In this document: one piece after another, positions 46,070 through 54,087 of the stretch
Numbering within the stretch: the first letter of the stretch is position 1
Layout: each line of letters begins with the position of its first letter
Assembly: GCF_015500055.1 (NCBI RefSeq)
Contig: NZ_CP045492.1
Location: 2,552,501 to 2,616,500 of the forward strand
Origin: Mesorhizobium sp. NBSH29
Lineage (GTDB): Bacteria; Pseudomonadota; Alphaproteobacteria; Rhizobiales; Rhizobiaceae
Reading direction: 5' to 3'
Length of the DNA: 64,000 bases
The notes under the pieces: model-generated
The model's input: the letters and a program-made list of their open reading frames with translations, nothing else
Told to the model about the DNA's origin: nothing
The model's database searches: none
Program-made: the position numbers and the translations under genes

Positions 46070-46945
46070 CTACTCCTCCCTCAGCTGCTGTCCCAGTCTC
46101 CCCGCAAGGTCCTGCGTGAACTGCCAGGCTACACGGCCTGACCGGCTGCCGCGCGTGGTGGCCCATTCCAGCGCTTCGGCCCGCATCGTGTCGGCGTCGA
46201 TGTTCAGCGCGTGGAATCGCACATAGCCATCGACCATCGCGAGATAGTCATCCTGTGAGCATTTATGAAAACCCAGCCACAGCCCGAACCGGTCTGAGAG
46301 GGAAACCTTTTCCTCGACAGCTTCGGAAGGGTTGATGGCGGTGGAGCGCTCATTGTCGATCATGTCGCGCGGCAACAGATGGCGTCGGTTCGATGTCGCG
46401 TAAAAGATGACATTGGCTGGCCGCCCCTCGACGCCGCCTTCGAGTGCCGCCTTCAGCGACTTGTAGGATGTGTCGTCATGGTCAAACGACAGATCATCGC
46501 AAAACAGGATGAAGCGATATGGCGCGGCCTTGAGCAGTGTCATTAGCGCTGGCAGCGTGTCGATATCCTCGCGGTGGATCTCGATCAGCTTTAGCGGTTC
46601 GGCTTTGGGCTTAGCATTGATGGCAGCGTGCACTGCCTTTACCAGCGAAGACTTTCCCATGCCGCGCGCGCCCCAGAGCAGCACGTTGTTGGCCGGCAAA
46701 CCGTCTGCAAAGCGTTGGGTATTGTCAGCCAAGATGTCGCGCACTCTGTCCACGCCGCGGATCAACCCGATATCCACGCGGTTCACACGTGTGACCGGTT
46801 CGAGAAAGCCGCGCTCTGCGGCCCAGACGAAACAGTCGGCGGCCAAAAGGTCGGTTTGCGGCACCGGCGGCGGTGCCAGACGGGACACCGCTTCGATCAG
46901 GCGGTCGAGCTTGGATTCAAGAGATTCGGTCTGATTTTTGGTCAT
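46070..46945 (-). CDS. DUF815 family AAA ATPase
   Basis: A 291-residue ATPase of unknown specific role. Walker A is GARGMGKSSLVKAVH, and the Walker B region is RFILFCDDLSFDHDD. The segment FYATSNRRHLLPRDMIDNE is the DUF815 signature. It is convergent with the NlpD-like gene (12-bp gap). Its C-terminal end, LAGRLGQQLREE, is typical. Confidence 0.88.
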   Translation of the reverse strand: MTKNQTESLESKLDRLIEAVSRLAPPPVPQTDLLAADCFVWAAERGFLEPVTRVNRVDIGLIRGVDRVRDILADNTQRFADGLPANNVLLWGARGMGKSSLVKAVHAAINAKPKAEPLKLIEIHREDIDTLPALMTLLKAAPYRFILFCDDLSFDHDDTSYKSLKAALEGGVEGRPANVIFYATSNRRHLLPRDMIDNERSTAINPSEAVEEKVSLSDRFGLWLGFHKCSQDDYLAMVDGYVRFHALNIDADTMRAEALEWATTRGSRSGRVAWQFTQDLAGRLGQQLREE

Positions 46946-47127
46946 CGGCAGGCGAAGGCTTTCATGATTGCTGCGGCTAATCGCTCTAACACGGCAAAAC
47001 TGCCTGTAAAAGCAGTGCGAGGCAGCCCAGGCGCAGTTGCAAAGAAAGATTGAGAGACTATATTCCGGCCACCTTTCAAGGGGGGCGTTCGCGCGGCCCC
47101 GATCACGATATTTTCAGGAGTTTTGCC

Positions 47128-47463
47128 ATGTTTGTGACCCCGGCCTTCGCCCAGACTTCAGGTGGCGCACCTGAGATGCTGATCAGCGTTATGCCATTCC
47201 TGCTGATCTTTGTGATCATGTACTTCCTGATCATCCGCCCCCAGCGCACGCAGTTGAAGAAGCGCGGCGAGATGCTGACGGCGATCCGTCGCGGCGACAC
47301 CGTGGTTACCGGCGGCGGTCTGGTCGGCAAGGTGACGAAGGCGAGCGATGATGAGCTGGAAGTCGAACTTGGCACCGGCGTCAAGGTGACTGCGCTGCGC
47401 GCCACGATTGCCGATGTACGGGTCAAGGGCGAGCCTGTCGCCAATCAGAACGCCAAGAAATAA
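47128..47463 (+). CDS. yajC: Preprotein translocase accessory subunit YajC
   Basis: A 111-residue inner-membrane protein with one TM segment (MLISVMPFLLIFVIMYFLI) followed by the conserved IRPQRTQLKKRGEML and a small cytosolic domain (GDTVVTGGGLVGKVTK). The ATG follows CAGGAG. It is 49 bp upstream of secDF, the normal partner. Confidence 0.95.
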   Translation: MFVTPAFAQTSGGAPEMLISVMPFLLIFVIMYFLIIRPQRTQLKKRGEMLTAIRRGDTVVTGGGLVGKVTKASDDELEVELGTGVKVTALRATIADVRVKGEPVANQNAKK

Positions 47464-47512
47464 CCGCATTCAAAGCGGAACCGGAACCCGACGTTCTTTT
47501 TGACGAGGCACT

Positions 47513-50068
47513 ATGCTCTATTTTTCGCCCTGGAAGACGGTTCTGATCTGGCTCGCAGTTGCCTTTGGCATCCTGTTTGCATTGCCCAATGCGTTGCCGC
47601 AATCAATGCGAGACGCGCTTCCAGGCTGGTTGCCCAGCAAGACCATGACGCTTGGCCTCGATCTGCAAGGCGGTTCGCATATTCTTCTGCAGATCGATCG
47701 CCAGGACCTGATCGACGAGCGGCTGCAGACAACGCGCGATGATATCCGCACCGCGCTGCGCGATGCCAAGCTCGGCTATACCGGCCTTTCGGGGACCGGC
47801 CGCACCGTTCAGGTTCGCATCCGCGAGGCCAATGAGGTGGAAACGGCCAAGACGGCGCTGGTGGCGCTAACTCAGCCGATTTCGTCTGGCGTGTTCGGGA
47901 CAACTAACATTGTAGAGCTCACGCAGGATGAGCCCGAACCGGGCCTTCTGCGCTACACGATGACCGAAGACGGCATCAACTACCGGGTCAGCTCGGCTGT
48001 CACGCAGTCAATCGAGGTCATTGGTCGCCGCGTCAACGAGCTCGGCACGACTGAACCCGTCATCCAGCGTCAGGGTGACGATCGTGTTCTCGTACAGGTG
48101 CCGGGTCTGCAGGACCCGCAGCGCCTCAAGGACATTCTGGGCCAGACCGCGAAACTGACCTTCCAGATGGTCGACCAGTCGGTTCCGGTACAGGAAGCGC
48201 TGACGGCAAGGGCTCCGGCAGGCTCAACGATCATGTATTCGCCTGATGATCCGCCCGTTCCTTACCTGATCGAAAACCGGGTCATTGTGTCAGGCGAAAA
48301 TCTTGCCGATGCGCAGGCGACGTTCGACCAGCGCACCAGCGAGGCAGTTGTGTCGTTCCGCTTCGACACCAAGGGCGCCCAGCGCTTCGGCCAGGCAACC
48401 CAACAGAATGTCGGCAAACTGTTTGCCATCATTCTGGACAATCAGGTGATTTCCGCACCCCAGATTCGCGAGCCCATCTTGGGCGGTACAGGCCAGATTT
48501 CCGGCAGCTTCACCACGGAGAGCGCCAACGACCTTGCCGTTCTGCTTCGCGCCGGCGCCCTGCCTGCCGACCTGACCATCGTCGAGGAACGCACAGTTGG
48601 TCCGGGCCTCGGCCAGGATTCCATTGATGCTGGCAAGTTCGCGTCCATCATCGGCACCGTTCTTGTGCTCATATTCATGGTCGCGGTCTACGGAACGCTG
48701 GGGCTGATTGCCAATATCGCACTTTTCGCCAACGTATCGATGGTAATAGCCATCCTGTCGGTCCTCGGCGCCACGCTCACTTTGCCGGGTATTGCCGGTA
48801 TCGTTTTGACCGTTGGTATGGCGGTCGACAGTAACGTGCTGATCTATGAGCGCATCCGGGAAGAACGGCGCAACGGCCGCTCGGTAATTCAAGCTATCGA
48901 CGCCGGGTTTTCCAAGGCTTTGGCCACCATTGTCGACGCCAACGTAACCACCCTGATCGCCGCCGGCGTTCTCTTCTATCTGGGAAGCGGTCCTGTAAAA
49001 GGCTTTGCGATCACGCTCGCCATCGGCATCGTTACGACGATGTTCACCGCCTTCACGCTGACGCGCTGGCTGGTGGCCGCATGGGTTAGGCGTTTCCGTC
49101 CGACTGAATTGCCGCGGGCTCCGATCACGCTGATCCCGACCAACACCAAGATTCCTTTCATGGGTATCCGCAGGTGGACGTTCACGCTCTCATCGGTGCT
49201 GTCGATAGCGGCGGTTGTCGCCTTCATGTCTGTGGGCATGAACTACGGTATCGACTTCAAGGGCGGTTCGCTGATTGAGGTCCAGGCGCGAAGCGGTGCT
49301 GCCGATCCGGGCGATATACGTGCACGCCTGCAGCAGCTCAACATTGGCGATGTGCAGGTGCAGGAATTCGGTTCGCCGAACGACGCACTGATCCGCATCG
49401 GGTCGCAGGACGGTGGCGACAATGCCGAACAGTCTGCGGTCACCAAGGTGCGCGACGATCTCCAGGTTGATTACGATGTTCGCCGCGTCGAAAGCGTCGG
49501 ACCGACCGTATCCGCCGAGTTGGCCCGCGAAGGAACCATCGGTGTCATCGTCGCACTGGCGCTGGTGCTGGTCTATGTCTGGTTCCGGTTTGAGTGGCAA
49601 TTCGCGGTGGGTGCGATCATTGCTACCATCCACGACATCATCATCACCATCGGCTTCTTCGTGCTGACCGGGATAGAGTTCAACCAGTCTTCCATTGCCG
49701 CCATTCTTACCATTGTGGGGTATTCGCTCAACGATACGGTGGTGGTCTACGACCGGGTACGAGAGGATTTGCGACGCTACAAGAAGATGGATCTGCCGTC
49801 CCTCCTGAACATTGCGATCAACACCACGCTGTCACGTACGACCATGACCGCGCTGACGACGATTCTTGCCCTGTTCGCGCTGTTCCTGTTCGGCGGCGAG
49901 GTGATCCGGTCATTTACCGCGGCGATGCTGTTCGGTGTGATTTTTGGCACCTATTCGTCGATCTTCATCGCGGCTCCATTGCTGATCCTGTTCCGCCTGC
50001 GTCCACCTTCGCCGACCGAATCGAATGAAGGTGGCATGGTGGTACCGGACCGCGCCGTCACCAGCTGA
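47513..50068 (+). CDS. secDF: Protein translocase SecDF (fused SecD and SecF)
   Basis: An 851-residue membrane protein that uses proton motive force to pull exported proteins through SecYEG. Two RND-type modules of six TM segments each are visible. The SecD part has DLQGGSHILLQID near the N terminus and VDSNVLIYERIREE; the SecF part, starting near residue 545, has GIDFKGGSLIEVQ and NDTVVVYDRVREDLR. The single-gene fusion is typical of rhizobia. Coupled downstream to an Mth938-like gene. Confidence 0.96.
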   Translation: MLYFSPWKTVLIWLAVAFGILFALPNALPQSMRDALPGWLPSKTMTLGLDLQGGSHILLQIDRQDLIDERLQTTRDDIRTALRDAKLGYTGLSGTGRTVQVRIREANEVETAKTALVALTQPISSGVFGTTNIVELTQDEPEPGLLRYTMTEDGINYRVSSAVTQSIEVIGRRVNELGTTEPVIQRQGDDRVLVQVPGLQDPQRLKDILGQTAKLTFQMVDQSVPVQEALTARAPAGSTIMYSPDDPPVPYLIENRVIVSGENLADAQATFDQRTSEAVVSFRFDTKGAQRFGQATQQNVGKLFAIILDNQVISAPQIREPILGGTGQISGSFTTESANDLAVLLRAGALPADLTIVEERTVGPGLGQDSIDAGKFASIIGTVLVLIFMVAVYGTLGLIANIALFANVSMVIAILSVLGATLTLPGIAGIVLTVGMAVDSNVLIYERIREERRNGRSVIQAIDAGFSKALATIVDANVTTLIAAGVLFYLGSGPVKGFAITLAIGIVTTMFTAFTLTRWLVAAWVRRFRPTELPRAPITLIPTNTKIPFMGIRRWTFTLSSVLSIAAVVAFMSVGMNYGIDFKGGSLIEVQARSGAADPGDIRARLQQLNIGDVQVQEFGSPNDALIRIGSQDGGDNAEQSAVTKVRDDLQVDYDVRRVESVGPTVSAELAREGTIGVIVALALVLVYVWFRFEWQFAVGAIIATIHDIIITIGFFVLTGIEFNQSSIAAILTIVGYSLNDTVVVYDRVREDLRRYKKMDLPSLLNIAINTTLSRTTMTALTTILALFALFLFGGEVIRSFTAAMLFGVIFGTYSSIFIAAPLLILFRLRPPSPTESNEGGMVVPDRAVTS

Positions 50069-50079
50069 CGGAGCTGAAG

Positions 50080-50469
50080 GTGGCAGAAGGTATCATCATG
50101 CGGCAGGCCCATTTCCCGGGCCGCCCGCCAATTGATGCGTATGGCAATGGCGGCTTCCGTTTTGCGGATATGTCGCACCGGGGTTCGATCCTGTGCCTGC
50201 CCTCTGGCGTTTACGGCTGGGAGGTAGCGCGCTGTGACACGTTCGTTGCCGCCGATCTCGACAAAATCCTGGCCGAGGCTGGCGATATCGAGATTCTTCT
50301 GGTGGGGATGGGACACGAACTGGCACCGCTGCCGACTGATCTGCGCCAGCTTCTGCGCAGCGCAAAAATCGGCGCCGACCCCATGTCTACAGGTGCCGCG
50401 GTGCGGACCTACAATGTCCTCCTCGCTGAGGACCGCGCGGTAGCAGCTGCCCTGATTGCCGTCGATTGA
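50080..50469 (+). CDS. Mth938-like domain (DUF498) protein
   Basis: A 129-residue protein of the Mth938/NDUFAF3 fold (SVYGNGGF-type IDAYGNGGFRFADM, then GIEIL-like IEILLVGMGHELAPL). In mitochondria the homologue NDUFAF3 is a complex I assembly factor. It begins with GTG 12 bases after secDF, preceded by GGAG, and ends just before an NDUFAF6-like gene. This pairing supports a role in respiratory complex assembly, an inference. Confidence 0.85.
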   Translation: MAEGIIMRQAHFPGRPPIDAYGNGGFRFADMSHRGSILCLPSGVYGWEVARCDTFVAADLDKILAEAGDIEILLVGMGHELAPLPTDLRQLLRSAKIGADPMSTGAAVRTYNVLLAEDRAVAAALIAVD

Positions 50470-50470
50470 T

Positions 50471-51295
50471 ATGGCATCGGAACAGTTTTTACCTGGCCTG
50501 AAGGCGCTTGATCCGGACCGTTATCTCAGCACGCTGTATGCGCCGCCGGAAAAGCGCGAGGCGCTGGCAGTACTCTACACCTTCAACGCTGAAATAGCCG
50601 CTGTGCGCGACCGTGTCCGCGAACCGCTGCCGGGTGAAATCCGGCTGCAATGGTGGCGCGATATTGTGGAAGCGCAAACGCCCGCATCCGGCCACCCGCT
50701 GGCAGAGGCGCTATTGGCGGTGATTGCGCAGGAGCAACTACCACCAAATGCGTTTTCGAACATGCTCGAAGCGCGGATTTTTGACCTCTACAATGATCCG
50801 ATGCCATCGCGAAATGATCTTGAGGGCTATTGCGGTGAGACGGCGTCAGCGGTCATTCAATTGGCTGCACAGATTTTGGACAGGCAGGCAGCACCCGCCT
50901 TCGCCGAGACAGCAGGCCACGCCGGCTGCGCGCAGGCGATTGTTGGTCTAATCCGCCTATTGCCCATGCACCGGTCCCGCGGCCAGTGTTTTGTGCCAGC
51001 AGATATCCTTTCAGCTGCCGGCTGCACTGTGGAGGAGTTGCTTGCAGGCGCACCACCTGCCGCGAGCGCGGTGGAAGCCATGGCGGCGCTGGCCAGCCAG
51101 CATCTCACAACCTTTGAGGAAAGCGCGTCGCGTCTGCCCCAAACCTTGCGCCCGGCCTATCTGCCGCTCGCGGTGACGGGCATCTATCGCGACCGCATCG
51201 TGCGGAGCCCGATGTCTGCGCTGACGCAGCCGGTGCCGGTCAGCCTGCTGCGCCGCCAGTTCAGGCTTTTGGTTCGCGCTGCACGAGGCTGGTAG
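50471..51295 (+). CDS. Squalene/phytoene synthase-like protein, NDUFAF6 type
   Basis: A 274-residue protein of the trans-isoprenyl synthase fold. The region that in true synthases carries the catalytic DxxxD reads FNAEIAAVRDRVREPLPGE, followed by RLQWWRD, which matches the non-catalytic NDUFAF6 subfamily rather than a terpenoid enzyme. NDUFAF6 aids complex I assembly in mitochondria. It directly follows the Mth938/NDUFAF3-like gene. No carotenoid or hopanoid genes are near. The ATG at 50471 is preferred over an upstream alternative. Confidence 0.8.
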   Translation: MASEQFLPGLKALDPDRYLSTLYAPPEKREALAVLYTFNAEIAAVRDRVREPLPGEIRLQWWRDIVEAQTPASGHPLAEALLAVIAQEQLPPNAFSNMLEARIFDLYNDPMPSRNDLEGYCGETASAVIQLAAQILDRQAAPAFAETAGHAGCAQAIVGLIRLLPMHRSRGQCFVPADILSAAGCTVEELLAGAPPAASAVEAMAALASQHLTTFEESASRLPQTLRPAYLPLAVTGIYRDRIVRSPMSALTQPVPVSLLRRQFRLLVRAARGW

Positions 51296-51301
51296 AAGCC
51301 G

Positions 51302-51324
51302 TCGCCGCCTTTATTCGGCGGCGA
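51302..51324. terminator. Bidirectional stem-loop between convergent genes
   Basis: An 8-bp inverted repeat (TCGCCGCC / GGCGGCGA) whose loop contains the trmFO stop codon. It lies six bases after the NDUFAF6-like stop. Confidence 0.5.
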
Positions 51325-52714
51325 TCTGACCTGTACCGAGCCATTCGCGGCAATCATCAAGCGCGCGCGACGTGATGGCGCGGCGCTTTTCAACCAGCTT
51401 TTCGCGGCCACGCAAGCGCTTGCCCTCAGATTTGGGTGCCTCGACCGGAGGAAAAAGCCCGAAATTGACGTTCATCGGCTGGAACGAGCGCTTGCCCTGT
51501 TCATCGTCAGACACGATATGCCCGCCGGTGATATGGTTGAGCAGGGCTCCAAACGCCGTGGTGAGCGGCGGCATGGCCAGATCCTGGCCAAGCCGTTCAG
51601 CAGCCGCAAAGCGCCCGGCGAGAAGGCCTATGGCGGCACTTTCCACATAGCCCTCGCAGCCGGTGATCTGGCCGGCAAAACGCAGACCGGGGCGCGAGCG
51701 CAGCTGCAACGACCCATCAAGCAGCGTCGGCGAGTTGATGTAAGTGTTGCGATGCAGGCCGCCAAGCCGGGCAAAATCCGCGTTCTCGAGGCCCGGGATG
51801 GTGCGGAAGATGCGAACCTGCTCGCCATGCTTCAGTTTGGTCTGGAAGCCGACCATATTATAGAGCGTGCCAAGCGCATTATCCTGGCGCAACTGCACCA
51901 CCGCATAGGCTTTCACCTCGGGGTTATGCGCGTTGGTCAACCCCATCGGCTTCATCGGGCCATGGCGCAGCGTTTCAATCCCACGCTCGGCCATCACTTC
52001 GATGGGCAGGCAACCGTCGAAATAGGGCGTGCCTTCCCATTTTTTGAACTCGGTCTTCTGGCCGTCGATCAGCGCCTGAATGAACGCCTCATACTGGGCC
52101 TTGTCCATCGGGCAGTTAATGTAATCCTTGCCGGTGCCACCGGGGCCGACCTTATCGTACCGGGATTGGAACCAGCACACGTTCATGTCGATGGTTTCAA
52201 AGTGGATGATCGGCGCAATCGCATCAAAAAATGCGAGTGCATCAGCGCCGGTTTCCGCCGCAATAGAATCAGCAAGCGATGGCGCTGTCAGTGGCCCGGT
52301 GGCGATAATCGCCTTGTCCCAGTCCTGAGGCGGCAGACCCGGCACTTCTTCGCGCTGGATGGTGATCAGCGGGTGTGCTTCCAGTTGGGCCGTGACCGCA
52401 GCGGCAAATCCGTCGCGATCAACCGCCAGCGCGCCACCGGCAGGCACCTGATTGGCATCGCCGCAGGCCATGATCAAAGATCCGGCCAGCCGCATTTCGG
52501 CATGCAGCAGCCCAACCGCGTTGGTCTGCGCATCATCAGAACGGAAGGAATTGGAACAGACAAGCTCGGCCAGACTGTCCGTCTTGTGCGCATCGGTGCC
52601 ACGCACCGGCCGCATCTCGTGCAAAATAACCGGCACGCCAGCCTGTGCGGCCTGCCATGCAGCTTCAGAACCGGCGAGACCGCCGCCAATCACGTGTATA
52701 GGTTTTGTTGTCAT
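51311..52714 (-). CDS. trmFO: Methylenetetrahydrofolate-tRNA-(uracil-54-C5)-methyltransferase
   Basis: A 467-residue flavoprotein that makes m5U54 in the tRNA T loop using methylene-THF and FADH2. The N-terminal FAD motif is [17 protein letters not shown], then [11 protein letters not shown] and [11 protein letters not shown], and the C-terminal HITGGH motif. Length is normal. It lies downstream of the cuckoo RNA array on the same strand, separated by about 57 bases from the array's T-tract. Confidence 0.94.
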   Translation of the reverse strand: MTTKPIHVIGGGLAGSEAAWQAAQAGVPVILHEMRPVRGTDAHKTDSLAELVCSNSFRSDDAQTNAVGLLHAEMRLAGSLIMACGDANQVPAGGALAVDRDGFAAAVTAQLEAHPLITIQREEVPGLPPQDWDKAIIATGPLTAPSLADSIAAETGADALAFFDAIAPIIHFETIDMNVCWFQSRYDKVGPGGTGKDYINCPMDKAQYEAFIQALIDGQKTEFKKWEGTPYFDGCLPIEVMAERGIETLRHGPMKPMGLTNAHNPEVKAYAVVQLRQDNALGTLYNMVGFQTKLKHGEQVRIFRTIPGLENADFARLGGLHRNTYINSPTLLDGSLQLRSRPGLRFAGQITGCEGYVESAAIGLLAGRFAAAERLGQDLAMPPLTTAFGALLNHITGGHIVSDDEQGKRSFQPMNVNFGLFPPVEAPKSEGKRLRGREKLVEKRRAITSRALDDCREWLGTGQIAAE

Positions 52715-52770
52715 GTCGCGGAGATAAGCCTCAGGCGCGGGTAAAGCAATCGGCGCTCAGGCCCTGCTCC

Positions 52771-52897
52771 AAAAAACAACACCCGTCGGGGGAGGAGGAT
52801 CCGGCGGGTGTCGTTATGGGGGTCGGAAGCCCGGGAGGAGGTGGGCCCCGACCATATTCGTCATCGCCTGGGAGGAGGTAGGCTTTGACGAAATTCT
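52771..52897 (-). ncRNA. Cuckoo-type sRNA module 2 (three hairpins with CCUCCUCCC loops)
   Basis: Reading the minus strand, hairpins at 52892-52857, 52853-52821 and 52811-52779 each expose CCTCCTCCC in the loop (motif copies at 52870-52878, 52833-52841 and 52790-52798). The third hairpin is followed by six T residues (52776-52771) and so doubles as a terminator. CCUCCUCCC is an anti-Shine-Dalgarno sequence and the hallmark of the CcsR/cuckoo RNA family, which is found downstream of DUF1127 genes in alphaproteobacteria. The boundaries are estimates from the hairpins. Confidence 0.75.
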
Positions 52898-52937
52898 TTT
52901 CGCTTTGACGAAGGGTGCGAAGCCCTTTTGGTATTTC

Positions 52938-53062
52938 AAACAGCACCCGCTGAGGGAGGAGGTTCAGCGGGTGCCGTTTGTAAGTGGACAACACCCGGGA
53001 GGAGGTGGGCGTTGACCGTATTCGCCGATGCCTGGGAGGAGGATAGGCTTCGGCGAAATTCT
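52938..53062 (-). ncRNA. Cuckoo-type sRNA module 1 (three hairpins with CCUCCUCCC loops)
   Basis: Hairpins on the minus strand at 53057-53021 (8-bp stem TTCGCCGA/TCGGCGAA plus inner GCCT/AGGC), 53017-52986, and 52974-52943 (perfect 11-bp stem GCACCCGCTGA/TCAGCGGGTGC). Each carries CCTCCTCCC in the loop (53034-53042, 52997-53005, 52954-52962). The order and stem types match module 2, so the two arose by tandem duplication. It begins about 10 bases after the DUF1127 stop, suggesting processing from a shared transcript. Confidence 0.75.
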
Positions 53063-53067
53063 TTGGG

Positions 53068-53208
53068 TTAGACCGACTTGCGGGCTACGTAAGGAATGTC
53101 GCCGCGGCTGATGCCGAGGTCCGACAGTTCACGGTTCGAAAGGCGGTCCAGCTCATTGACCGTGTCACGGTAGCGGCGCCAGTTACGAAAATTGCGAATG
53201 AGGTTCAT
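53068..53208 (-). CDS. DUF1127 small Arg-rich protein 1
   Basis: A 46-residue protein (MNLIRNFRNWRRYRDT at the start, ending VARKSV). It has the DUF1127 pattern: W-R-R-Y-R near the N terminus, then ELDRLSNRELSDLGISRGD. Members affect RNA turnover (CcaF1 in Rhodobacter) or phosphate and carbon metabolism in other alphaproteobacteria. It lies 23 bases downstream of the second copy and directly upstream of the cuckoo RNAs. Confidence 0.9.
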   Translation of the reverse strand: MNLIRNFRNWRRYRDTVNELDRLSNRELSDLGISRGDIPYVARKSV

Positions 53209-53231
53209 GGTTATTCTCTCTTATTTTTCGA

Positions 53232-53372
53232 TCAGATCGACTTGCGCGCGACGTGTGGAATGTCGCTGCGGACAATGCCGAGATCGGTGAGTTCACGGTT
53301 TGACAGGCGGCTCAGCTCGGAAACGGTGTCACGGAAGCGGCGCCAGTTGCGGTAGTTGCGGATCAGGTTCAT
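53232..53372 (-). CDS. DUF1127 small Arg-rich protein 2
   Basis: A 46-residue paralogue (MNLIRNYRNWRRFRDT at the start, ending VARKSI) differing from the other copy at about ten positions. It is the first gene of the minus-strand unit. The upstream region contains a 14-base near-palindrome that may be an operator. Confidence 0.9.
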   Translation of the reverse strand: MNLIRNYRNWRRFRDTVSELSRLSNRELTDLGIVRSDIPHVARKSI

Positions 53373-53658
53373 CTTATTTCTCGTTTCGTCTTTGGTTCGT
53401 TTGCTTTTCTCTTTGTGTGATCCGTAGATAGGTGGTGCCGTAGCCTTTTAGAAGCGACAACTGCGCATGGCAGCAATGCAATTGTGCATCGCAACATTAA
53501 TCGGTTTTAGCGACTGTGGCCGCCATGTGGCAGAATTGCGAAAAAGTGCAGCACGGCAACGACTTGGCGTTGGCAGCTGACAGATGGTGCAATGCGGCAA
53601 GCGGCCGCAGGCATGGAAAGCCTGGGGCACTGCTGTCTGGATGAGCTTGCAGAGGAGG
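53373..53658. other. Upstream region of the DUF1127/cuckoo unit
   Basis: 286 bases with no gene. On the minus strand it should contain the promoter of the DUF1127 unit. ATGCAATTGTGCAT at 53476-53489 is a near-perfect palindrome within a longer TTGC/GCAA-like arrangement, about 105 bases before the first start, which is consistent with a LysR-type operator. TTGTCG near 53460 is a possible -35. Confidence 0.45.
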
Positions 53659-53743
53659 TGGTGCGGATGAAGGGACTCGAACCCCCACGCCTTTCGGCAC
53701 TGGAACCTAAATCCAGGGCGTCTACCAGTTCCGCCACATCCGC
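53659..53743 (-). tRNA. tRNA-Leu (TAG)
   Basis: 85 bases including CCA. Acceptor GCGGATG pairs with CATCCGC, the anticodon loop TTTAGGT carries TAG, and there is a long variable arm (TGCCGAAAGGCGT) as expected for class II tRNA. Confidence 0.95.
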
Positions 53744-54087
53744 ATTGGGGCGGGCAATCTCACATGGCCATTGTTCTGTCAATGTTGAACCGCAACCATG
53801 TGCTTGATGCGGACCGCGAAGAAGGTTGAAAACACCGGCGGCGTATGACAAAAGGCGTGTCGAATATGACGGGTTGAGACGTCCGGATTTTTGTGTGCCG
53901 ACAGGCAGAAGTAAAACTGCTGACTACGGGACCAGGATGAAGGGAAAAGACCGGGGTAACCGGTGGCGTGTGGCCACCGGCATCAAAGTCCCTCCGCCCG
54001 CGTAGAGCCATTCCCGGCAAGAATTCCGGCAGGCTTGACGGCAGGAAGCCGCGAGCACTGCAGCAATTGTGAAACGAAGGTTTGATT
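53744..54087. other. Leader region upstream of trigger factor
   Basis: 344 bases without a gene. It contains a perfect 8-bp hairpin (CCGGTGGC / GCCACCGG, loop GTGTG) at 53960-53980, about 107 bases before the tig start, and a second GC-rich, partly complementary stretch near 54010-54060. This may be the tig 5' leader. No known riboswitch was recognised. Confidence 0.4.

Noticed and set aside
51518-52744. A 408-codon frame on the plus strand opposite trmFO
   Set aside because: The trmFO frame has all family motifs; the opposite frame shows none and is a shadow.
52790-53042. Series of GGAGGAGG as plus-strand ribosome binding sites
   Set aside because: No start codons or frames follow them. 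They lie in hairpin loops and make sense as CCUCCUCCC on the minus strand.
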